Source: Euleptes europaea (Eukaryota; Chordata; Lepidosauria; Squamata; Sphaerodactylidae). Taken from it: DNA of 64,000 bases. The stretch covers positions 132,665,872-132,729,871 of the forward strand of contig NC_079312.1 in the NCBI RefSeq assembly GCF_029931775.1, written 5' to 3'. The position numbers and the translations under genes are program-made. This document shows, piece by piece, positions 22,045-34,000 of this stretch. Within the stretch, counting starts at the first letter, position 1, and each line of letters starts with the position of its first letter. The notes below the pieces were generated by a model. That model saw nothing but the letters and a program-made list of their open reading frames with translations. It was not told the origin of the DNA and searched no databases.

Positions 22045-25000
22045 TTAGTCAAAGGAAATGAGCTGAGCCTCTCCACTGCCCCCCTGTGCCTGTTGCACTT
22101 GGGCTGGAGCCTGCTGGGGAGGGGGCTGCTGCTGGGGAGGTCCTCCAGGGGGCGCCATCTGCAAGGAGACAACCACAGAGGTTAGCATATAGGCCATGCC
22201 CAAAAAACATCCCATGCCCAAAAGTTTGTTCCCACACAAACTTTACTGTAAGCAAAAGGTTCCTCCCTGATCTCTCAGCCCTCAGAGTTGGTTGACAGGA
22301 ATTATGTAGAAATCACAGAACCATAAAGTTAAAAGGGACCGCCAGGGTCATCTAGTCCAACCCCTGCACAATGCAGAAAAGTCACAATTATCTCCCCCCC
22401 ACACCCCAGTGACCCGACTCCATGCCCAGAAGATGGCCAAAAAAAAACCCTCCAGGATCCCTGGCCAATCTGGCTTGGCAGAAAATTGCTTCCTGGCCCC
22501 AAAGTGCCCCAAAAGTATTGCCCTGCACATGTAAAAAAGGGCCACGAGAGCCAAACACTGACACAACCCTTCCTGCCCTCCCTCTCATGATCTGCCTAAG
22601 TTCACAGAATCAGCATTGCTGTCAGATGGCCACCCAGTTTCCACTTAAAAACCTCCAAAGAAGAAGAGCCCGCCACCTCCCGAGGAAGCCTGTTCCACTG
22701 AGGAATTCAGGGCAACCCCCCCCAGCCCTGAATGGAGTACTTCCTCAGTGTCAGGACTCACCTGCTGATACATCGGTTGCTGGCCTGATAAATAAGGCTG
22801 CTGGGGTGGCAGATTACTCAAAGCGGGATCCTGGCCAGGAAGGGTTGACATGAGGTTCTGCCAGGAAGAGAGGGGAGGGGAAGTACAGCTGATATCAGTC
22901 CAAGAGCCCCCCGCTACTGCAAGCAGCTTTAATACCAGGTGAGATTTCCCTACCTCTATACAACCGCAGTAAGAAACTGCCCACTCACCCCCTTCTGCCA
23001 GTCACCCTCATGCCCACACTGCACAGCAGAGAAAGCAAATGGCACAGCAGTATGAACGACTTTCTTACCTGCATGTTGTAGGGCTGGTAGCCCATGGAGA
23101 CAGACTGACTGCCCATGTAACCGATTGCGCCACCAGACTGTGGAGCCTGAGTCATGGCAGGAATCGCCTGGGTCTGTGAGGGGGCAGCTGCGTTCTGCAA
23201 GGCGGAGAAGACAGGAATAGGCAAGAATGCAGAATCTGTGACGGAGCAGCGGCTTGGCAGCAGAGAAACTGCAGGTCCCTCCAATTTCCCAGGACAGTAT
23301 GGACATGACTTAACTCGCAGGCCAGACAATGTGTCAGGACAGGACCTTTGACTTCTTACAAGCCAGCAAAATTAGTACTCTTCCCCACCCCCGCCTTCCA
23401 CAACAGCTTACATAGTGCCAGGGCGTGGGGGTAAAGCTCCTGCTCTGGGGCAGAAGTGAAGCTCTGGGCAAACTTGCCTGATAGCCCTGGGTTGGTGTAG
23501 GCTGGTAGGAGGAATAGGCAGGATTCGTGGCGGGCACAGCCTGCCCCTGCGGAGCGGTTTGTGCATTATTCGTGCCTGCTGGGTACATGTAGGTGCTCAC
23601 CATGTTGGGATCTGAAACAAGGGTACAGAGTGAGAAAACTAGAGCTTAACCACACACTCACACCCCACAGCTGAACATCCGACCCACCAGCCTGGGTTTA
23701 GGAGCTTTGGCTGAACCTGCGCAGCCCTTCCCTCCCAGCTGACTCACCTGTTCCTGCCATGGGCATCGCAGTGTAGGGCCCCGTGTTGCCCTGGGCTGGC
23801 TGGCTCATGTACACCGTGTGCATAGGGGACCCTTCCACAGAGCCTGCGGGGCTGAAAGTGCCTGGGAAGTTTGTGGGGCCCGATGGCTGGTAGATCACCC
23901 CGCCAGCAGCAGGCATGGCCTGGAGCTAAAAGGGACAGCAAGCGGCCTCGTTAATTTTTTTTAATTGTTTTTTTAATTAGAGTTTTATCCCGCCCTTTCC
24001 CAGCCTACACGGGGCTCAGGGCGGCTCACAATATATGAAACCTTACCAGGCGATAATATAAATACCATCTAAAACAATACGGTAAAATTTATATAAGAAT
24101 TCAACTAATGATGGTGCCATTTAATATAGTTTATATTTAATATCGTTAGAGAGGGGTGCCAACTTGGCCACTTCATTTCTATCTCACCTTTTGATCCCAA
24201 AGGATTCCCAGTATGGCCTGCTGAAGATAAATCTGGGAGAGTTTCCATCCTCTGTCCGAGACATCCCACCCAAACTACACTTCTCATTATATCACTGCAG
24301 TTACTCCTTTACACATTATTGCATCAGTATAATAAGCAGGCAGGGAAAGGAGGAGAGTTATCCCGGGCCTCTCCATCCCTCATACCTGAGCATAAGGCAG
24401 AGAGAAAGCAGGCATCTGTGCCCTCATCTGGATCGTTTGCTTTTGCTGCTCCAGCCGTAGCTGGCGCTCCTTTTCCTGCTCCTGAAGGCGCTGGATGGCC
24501 AGCTGCCGTTGCATCTCCAGGTATTCCTGCATGTGGTAGAAGGACACACTGTATCAGCCACCACAGCCGCCATGCCTTAAAAGCTCTTTTAGGCCCTGCC
24601 GCTCGCCAACCATTTTACAAAGAATGACAAACCCAATCTTGACACTAGTTTGCCTCGGCACATGCACGGGCCTTACCTGTTTCTTCTGCCGCATGATCTC
24701 CAGCTTCTGGGCTAGCTGGATCTGCCGCTGACGCTCCGCCTCTTCGGCCGCACGGCGCAGCTTTTCTCTGTGCTCCTCTCGCAGGGCATTCAGGGCTCCC
24801 CGTGCATCCCGGATCTGGGCAAGTTTATCTTGGAGTCCCTCATAGTACACTGGTGGGGAAGACTGTGGTCAGGGTTCCTGTTCATGCTCCCGTTGTACCC
24901 ACATTTCCCCTTAGGATTTAAGACCAAATTTGGATCCACAGATCTGTAGCTCTTACAGGAACAGACAGAAAGGCTGGCAAGGGCAGAAGGTGCCAAACCA

Positions 25001-28000
25001 CCTCCCCCTCCCATCCAAGCTCTAAAAAACAGCACCAGGTACTCAATGCCATTGGAAGCACACAAGAAAGCTGATCAGCCTCCCGTGATTCTATGTGGGG
25101 AGAGAGGGGATCCCAGTCCTGCTACAACCCTCCTGTCTGTAGTGCCGACTGAGGCCCTAGTGACATACAGCGACGCTCGTCCAACTGGTTGAGCAGCTCC
25201 AGGAGCTGGGGGTGCATGCTGTTGATGGACTGAAAGAGCGAGAGCACTGCTGAGTCATTGGTGATGCTCCGGCCCCGCAGGTGGTTGCTTTTCATGCGGT
25301 TGACAAAGGTGGTGACGGCATTCTGGAGGGCCTTAAGGAACTGCTCGTGGCTCTCGTCGGTTTCGCCGTTTTGATACTGCTGCTGTGGAGAGACAGGAGA
25401 CCATCAACCGGGAGCCTCAATTCCTATCTCAACTCAGGCTGCAATTCTGGTATAAAACTTCTTCCAAGTGGTTTCTGCCTAGCTAATGTCGCCACTCTTT
25501 CCCATTGCCTTGACTGTTCAATGGATGCGTTGCCTATAAAGGCAGAAATCCCAACCCCAGGGGAGCAGAACAATTAACTTGGTATGCCTAAAACTTTGGG
25601 GGCCAGTTTGGGATACAATAAAATGAGGCATCACTTCAAAAAAAGAAGCAGCCAGGCCTACTTTCTCTTTACCGAGCAAAACCCAGTAATATAGTGGATG
25701 AGAAGGCTGTTACTTACTTCCACCACGCTGAGTGGAGCAGGTTGGATTTCAGTGGTCTGGGCAACTGGCTCCCCCATGGAGAGTGGGGCTGATGGGGTGG
25801 GACTCTTGCGGACCTCTTCCTGCTTCTTTTCCCAGTAGTTGCGGTTCAGATAACGAGCCAACTGTCGGGAAATATTGGGAAAGAGAAGACAACTCAGATG
25901 CCAGAACCTCTCTAAGACCAGCTGTAAACTGGTTTAGGGGGCTGAGACCTTACCTCCGGGTCAATGTCCTCAGCCAGAGGAGCAGAGGAGTTCTGAAATG
26001 ACACACATGGAATTCACTACAATTGCAAAAAATCAAGCCCTCCCCACATCTCATTAGGAGCCATCAGCAAAGAAATAGTGGCAACAGGAGATAGCACGAT
26101 TCTTTCTTCCAAGCCTGAAAGCATGGGAAGGCTGAATGGTAAAGGGAGCTGCTTGTGGAATTAAAGCAATGGGAAGCCACCCCCTCATCCCCTAAATGGC
26201 CCCAAACAAGACTTGCCAAAGCACCACAGAATTTTTATGAGTGATGGGAGAAACGTTTGAACCACAGCAGGGAGCTTGCTGATCTGTATGGCTTCCAGGC
26301 TGTAGCCAGCAAGTGCGAGAAACTTGCTGGGAAGAAACATTTTCTTGCTGCCAAATCTCTCCAGCTGGGTGGACACTTACCACAGGTGAGGAATAGAGGG
26401 TACTGACTGGAGGGGCAGATGAAGTGATGGGTGTTGGCTCAGCCTTGGGGTACGTGGAATATGTAGTTTTCTGCCTCTGAAGAAGAAAGCACAAGAGGTT
26501 ACGGGAGTGGGTTTTGATGCCCCAGCCTGCCACATCTAGACAGGAACATGGATGGAGTGGAGATGGGCAAGAGCATTAAGCTAGGCCTTGTTATAGCTGC
26601 AGCAACACTTACTCTGCATGGTTGTGCATCTCATTACAATGCAAGTGGCAGAGGCAGGTTTGCAATTAGAGTGAAATTAGGTTCATCCTGATTTCATAAG
26701 ACCTTTATTATTTCAATTAGGCAACCAAATTCAAAAACCAGTATAACATTTTAATTATTTGAACACAATTATGATTAATGACCTTTCTTTAAAACACGTT
26801 TCCTGGAATCAGTTTCTGGGTCAGTTACAAGCAATGGATCCTCATTTACAGAACCCCACTCTAAGATTCAGCCCCAGAAATGTTCTAAGCAGCCAAAAAG
26901 ATTCATGTGCATCCATGGCATGGGATCCCCCCGTTATCCCCCCAACACAAACCATCCTCTCCTTCTCCTCTGCTTCTGACTGGGATAATGCAATTGCCAG
27001 CTGGAGCTCCTCCTCCTCCTGCAGGGCGGTCTCATCCCGCTTTGGGGGCAGCTGTGGGGCAGAACAAGCAGCAAATCAACACAAACCAGGAAGAGGAACT
27101 GACTGGTCAAATCAAAGAATCCCACATGTATCCAACATAGCCAAGGGCTTACCTGAGATTGCTGTGAAAGAGGGCTGGTCAAGGACTCAGGGCGCAGCTC
27201 TGTGCTTACCTGAGATTGCTGAGAAAGGGGGCTGGTCAAGTACTCAGGGGGGAGCTCTGTGGTGCCAGTTCCTTTCCCTTCAGCTTTTCTACGTGGGGAG
27301 ACAGAGAGGCCCCAAGGCTGTGACCAGAGCTCAACTGCTGGCTTCCTTATCCCACCGTGGATAGGGGTGGTGGGAAAGAAATGCTCAACAGCTCCTAAAT
27401 AGGGGCCCTTGGTGATTTGTTACACGCCAAGTATTCTGAGGGAGGTTGGGCTAGACAATTAAGAGAGAAGTACAAAAGAAGAATGCCAACGTATCACCTT
27501 TCCCACAAGTTCAGTACCAAGATCCCTCTCTATTAGCCAAGCCCCAGTACTCACTTGTTGAGATGCTCGTAACAGGGCTCACACACCCGCACCTCCTTCT
27601 CTATGCCAAACTTGGGAATGGTAGAGTACTTGGATGAGCACTTTCCACAAAAGATCTGCCCACATGCCCGGCAGTGATGCTGTGAAGACAGCAGACAAGT
27701 CAAAGGGGCAGCCGATCAGGCTAGAGAAAGAACAGGCTTATGGCTTCTGTACCCTCCTGCTGCCCCAACACGGCCTTTGCCATGTCATCCCAGCAAAGGG
27801 TGCCCAGGAATGGGACAGGGAGCGACACCACCCACCTTGCGGGTCACCACTCCAAACTGGACTCGGCAACGGTGACACTCCTCTGCATCCACCCAGTCCG
27901 GAGCCTGCCATGCAGAAACAGAGCAGCAATTGGGGTGACAAAACAACCATCACAGATCATAGCTGTGGACAGGTAATAGAGATGAGGGAACTGCACATAT

Positions 28001-31000
28001 TAGCTCGATGTGTAGAATTAAAGGGACAGTTAAAAACCAAAGGATTTTCCTGATCTGTAATTTTGTCCCAGAAGTTGTAGACACTGAAGAAGGGAGTAGG
28101 CTATTCTGCTGTGTGCCAGTAAATAATGACTGCAGGAGTAGAATAACCCATGGGAGCTGTAAAGTAATTGGTGATGGAGAGGGAAAGGGGTTAGGAGGGA
28201 AATGAACAGTTCTCTTGTGCCCCATTTCACAGTTCCAATGATGCAGATGCAACATGATACTTGATATTGCCATCTGCTGCTTCAGTCAATGTGTCTCGGT
28301 GGGGGGGGGATAGTTCAGCTGGAACACTTGCAATCCCCCCAAAGAAATACAGTATCGAAAACAGTACTGACAGATCATAATTACTACTCGAAAAATCCAA
28401 GTAATTTCCCTTTATAGGATCTTCCCCTCCCCGACTCCAACACTCACCCTTTCTGCTGCAAACATTGCATCACTTTCCTTGAATTCTGGAAAAACATGAC
28501 CTGCAAAAGTAACATTGTCGTTCTGAACTGGAACCATTATAGCTTGTGCATTCTATCAGGTCAGTTGTACAAGTTCTATCCCTAGCTTTCCTTCCGTTGT
28601 CAAATAAATGCAAACAATTAACCTACCCAATCTCTCGCTTTTCTAACCAAACTTAGTGTGACATTGCATTATACTAGTGAGATGGGATTAAGATGCCTGG
28701 CATAGCCCAGAGAGCCCTCTAGAATACAATATAATGGGACATTTGACCCACAACATAATATACAACACTGTAAGGTTGCAAATGGCTTCCTTCTAATCAA
28801 GTGGCAGCGATTGCTCCTTTGGGGCTTATTCTTTAGCAAGTAAATAATAATAGCCTGTGAAACAAAATGCAACAAAATTATGTGCGCTCCCTTTATTCTG
28901 TCTACCACTCTACCCATCATGCTTAGAACAACAACATAATGTGATGCATCAGCATTTCCCACACTGGTCATTAAGGGACTGGCTGCTAATTTGCAAGCTC
29001 AGCAGAAGGCCCAAGAAGTGAGGCAGTTACCACCACAGCTACTGGAAAATACAGCAACTAAAATTAACACACACACACACACACACACCACAACAACTCC
29101 ACGGAGAAGAAGCTCTTCTGGTTCTTCCTCATAATCCCTAGCCAGACATCAGCAGCCTGTTATGTGTCCCACCCACACAACAGAGGAACCTCCATCATTC
29201 CTTACCTTCCACCTTCATGATCTGATAGGTGTCCTGCACCACCTTGTACTTGGGCTCATTGCGGAAGGCATGAGCCCACGCTTGGATCAGGTAGAGGATT
29301 TTATTCCGAACATTGGCCTCAACTTGTCTCTGTAGAAATGGGAACAATCAGGATCAGGCACTAGGCCCAGCGGGAGCAAAGTAACCTACAGCCTTCAAGA
29401 TGACCACATAAATAATGCCTATTCGGAAAATAATATTCAGAATTGTCTCCCATTCCATGTTGTGCTAGAACCCTCCCATGTCTCTATATTAAATGTTTAG
29501 TAGCAGCCAAGACAGGATTTTCTACTCAAATCTATTCTCACTGGGGAAGAACTTAAAGTTTGACCTAAGAGGTATTTCAGGGCCTGAAAACACTGTTCTT
29601 ACCTCATCAGAATCTAAGACCATATAGATAGCCAAATGTAGCACAAAAGATGAATGTAGCCAAAGGTATACTGATCAAGACTTTGGTTTCTTTTTATTTA
29701 AATGACTTTTCTTGTCAATTAGCATCTCTTTGAGTTACTGATGAGGGGTGGGAGCGTATCCCCCTCCCGTGCTTCCTCTTAATGGTCCTCTGCCTAGTAG
29801 GCTCAAGAACTGACTTCACCTTTAGATGGACCAAGAAGTAAAACCACGGGAAGAAAATTTATATTAAATTACTACCCATGAAGAATGGTTTTGTCTTCAT
29901 AAGATCAGTACATAAATAAAATATACATACAAAGATTATTTCTCGGTATCGAGTACCAATTAGGCTAAACCAAACTGAGAGTTCTAATATTTGTTGAACA
30001 CAGAATGAAAACAGTGCAAACTATCTGCATATCTGCTGGTGGGGAATCAAAACCTGAATGTGCTGGGTAGAAATGATGAATAATATCTACATAACCACTG
30101 GGCACAGAACTCTTTTTCCAGGAGGTAATTCTTTGGGGATGACTGAGAGAACATATGAATGAAGATTATTGTGAGTCAACACAGGATTTACTCAGGCAGT
30201 TGAAATATTAGTAGCAAAAATAAAAATAGAAGATTAAAACTATCCCAAGTCAGATGCGAGGAATACCATTCACATGAATTATATTCCTTTTGTATACACC
30301 AGGACCAGCACTTTTAAATCATCTGAAGCAGCTGGATATTTTTGCTGGACTTACTTGACTGTTATCAAAGAGCACACTTCATTTTTTGTAATAGTGTTGG
30401 AAGAGACCATGAGGACCATCCAACCCCCTGCCATGCAGGATCCCACAATCAAAGCACTCCCGACAGATGGCCATCCAACCTCTGCTTAAAGACCTCCAAA
30501 GACGGGGACTCCACCCCCCGCCCGAGGAAAAGGGGGCGGGCAGCATAATTGGATGTGCTGTCGACCCCAAGCCCCCCCCTTTTTCTGCCAACCAGCTGAA
30601 ACGGGGGGAGCTTGGAGCTGAAAGTACAGGTGCTCCTTCAGTTGCAAGCTCCATACATCAGCTGGCCAGAGATGTAATACAGAGCTGCCTGTGGGTGTGT
30701 AAAGTGAAATCAAGTCGCAGCCAACCTTTAGCAACCCCTGGTGGGGTTTTCAAGGCAAGTGGTTAAGCAGAGGTGGTTTGCCATTGCCTTCCTCTGTAGA
30801 GTCTTCCTTGGAGGTCTCCCTTCCAAGTACCGACCCTGCTTAGCTTCCGAGATTTGACACGATCGGACTATACCATGCTGCCTTACCAAAGAGCTATCTA
30901 GCAACTCACAAATGACACCACTGTGCAGATTTTTTGATCTACATGCTGGAACCAGCTTGGGAATTAGACACATGATGTTCAAGGCTGTTTTTTATTCTCC

Positions 31001-34000
31001 TGAAGCTTCTTCTAATACCTTTTAAAGGAAAAATGGCCAAAACATTATTACCTTTAGCAATTCCTTCAGCTCCTCCATGGTCTGTTTGTTAGCCATTTCG
31101 TCATGGACCGTCTGACCACAGTTCTTTACCACAGATTCCAAAACCTACAAAGAAAATATGCAAGAACATGCAGAGTCCCTGGCCATAGCGCAAGGAATTT
31201 ATTCCAAAGAATAGCAGAAGCATAAGACCTAGTTCTTCTTTAAGTGTGCTGGCTGCACTTGCTACAAGAATGGGGGGAAAGCCAATTTTCCCAGATGCCA
31301 AGTAAGAGTGACTATAATCAATAGAGGCAGTATGCCTTCAGATTACCTCGAGTGCATACAGAGCCACATGAGGATTCTTGTCATTGACCTTCTTCTTTAT
31401 TGCGCCCACAGCGTATTTAGCCCTAAACAATAAAAAGCAGACAGAACACAGCTTAACCTATAGTGAGCCTGCAGTGAAAGCCAGCTATCATTTGTAAACT
31501 GTTCCAGAGAACATCAACATTCACAACAGGTGCAAACTCTGTGAAGGAGGGAAGAGAGCCAACTGCTATACATGACGTTCTCAGACCTGTCACTGCTCTA
31601 GGCTAAAATAGTCAACAAACTAGTCAACATTAGTTATATTGCATTACTAAGCATATTCTGCACATATGGGTGTTGAATATAAATGCAGGAACTGCCATGT
31701 GATTAAAGAAAAAATATGATCCATTTTCCTACAAAGTGTTTCTAGCCTTAGAAGCTGTGCTTGAACTGAAACCTCTTTGTTGTAACTAGTTTCTGAAGAA
31801 AAACTCTCCAATCCCATATCCAAAGCCAGCTATCTAGAACGGTAGATTTTATCTTTAGAAGAGTTGGTTTTTATATGCCGACTTTCTCTACCACTGAAGG
31901 AAGAATCAAACCGGTTTACAATCACCTTCCCTTTCCCTCCCTACAACAGACACCCTGTGAGGTACATGGGGCTGAGAGAGCTCTAAGAGAGCTGTGACTA
32001 GCCCAAGGTCACCCAGCTGGCTTCATGTGGAGGAGGGGGAAACCAACCCGGTTCCCTAGATTAGCATCCGCTGCTCATGTGAGTGGAGAATCAAACCCAC
32101 TTCTCCTGATTAGAGTTCTCCACTCCAAATCACTGTTCTTAACCACTACACCACGCTGGCTGGTGTTAAGTTTTTTTCTGTTAATGTTGGTATTTCCCAG
32201 ATTTCAAAACAGTAATAAACTGACATGAATAGCAGCACTCGCTTCGCCTGCTAACCCTGTTTCTGTTAAGGAGTTAAACTTGCAGCTGCTCAAAACATAC
32301 CTTCAGACACCATCTGGAAGGCCTACTTGTATGGTTAGTCTCATAGAGCGCCATTGTGATATAATGACTGGAGAAGTAGATTTAAGACAAAACAATTCAA
32401 ATCCTTACTTCATGGACAATCTTAGACATACCACAGCCCCTCAGGCTCCTATTGTACTGGGCGGTGGTAAACATAAAAATAACACCTTCCTAGCCTTCCG
32501 CCTTTTATCAAGGATACAACTGTGAATACAAAGTGTTCTTGATGGACAAAAACTGAAGAACACAAAGGCTGGTGTAGATTACAGCACTTACTGGGTGTCC
32601 CCCTGACGAATCATATCACAGATCTGCAGGATGGACTCCCAGTCTGTCTCTAACAGAAGCTGACTGGTAGCTTTATCTGCAAGACAGAAATAATCATTTA
32701 TATAAATAATAATTAGGACTTCTGGAGATGAAGGCAGTAAAAGTATCTTTGCTGCAAAGAGTTCAGGGCAACTATGACTGGGCCTGTTTGATATTTGCTT
32801 GCAGTTCTCCACAGTGATTATTCAGAACTAAGACCATTTTGGTCATTTATGCATGGTCGCTTTAACCTCCTTTAGTCCCCATTTCAGACAGGATCAAAGT
32901 AACCCGGGTTGGGGGAAACTGTATGCATTGACTGGAATGATCAGGGACGAAACTGTGTGCTAATGGAGGCATGAATACAGAAAAGCAGTCTCCCAAGTTC
33001 AAATCAAGTCCCATCCCTTTAAATGCTGCTCTGTAATTGGCTGACCTTGCGAGAGAAGATCTTCTTCTACCCAAACCCAACTGCCGCATAAAAAAGCATT
33101 TTAAAAACAAAAAAACAGAGCAATCTGAAAGAAGGAAGGGGGGAGCAATCCAAGCCTCGTTTTAAAAAAGCCTTTCTTTTGCTCAGAAAGAGCTCCGAGG
33201 TAGCAGGAAGCACTTGAATCCCTGCCGCTTTACACACTGCTTCATGATTGGCTGTTAGAGAAGCCAATCTTCTGTGCTTCCCCTGATTGGCTATCTGCAT
33301 GCTGCCTTGAAGAGGGGTTTGGAAAAGGGTGGGGCGAAACTCAACCCGAGAAAGTTGTACGCTCGCTCAGTGATTCCACAATGAGCCAGGAGGAACGGTT
33401 TAATTCGGGCAAGAAGAGGAATGGGAAAAGCCGGGTTCATTTTGCATTGAAGCAGTGTTGAGCTTCCAAGGAATGAGGTAACGTGCACACCCAAAAATTT
33501 GATCCTGGCTGAAACAGGGAATAAAGGAGGGTTAAGTGACCATGAATAAAACACCTTTGTTAGATAATCAGCCATCTGTATGTCTCCCAAGCTTTAGCAA
33601 TTTAGCAGATGTTTCTCCCTCAAACAGAACTCCTGCAGTCCTATCATCTCTCTGTTGTTCAACAATCATCTACACCCTCAAATGGCTCCATTGCCAGAAT
33701 GCCCTTTTCCCAAGCACTCATAAAGCCTTTGGCTTAACTCTTCATCCATAACTGGAATAAAGGTTCATTACTGGTAACTGCATTTGTGCATATTCATCCT
33801 GTTATCCTAGCCTCTCCTTTTCCTTCCTTAAGTAACCCCCCCACTGGAAAAAAACAACATGGATTATACACTCTTTTTTGCTCACATTATTCTAAAGCAG
33901 CAAGTACATCACCATCATCATTCATACATTCTAACGGTTAAGTTGGTCAAATCCGAGGATACTTAAAAGCAGAGACTGGTTTTAACCCTAACTGTGAACA

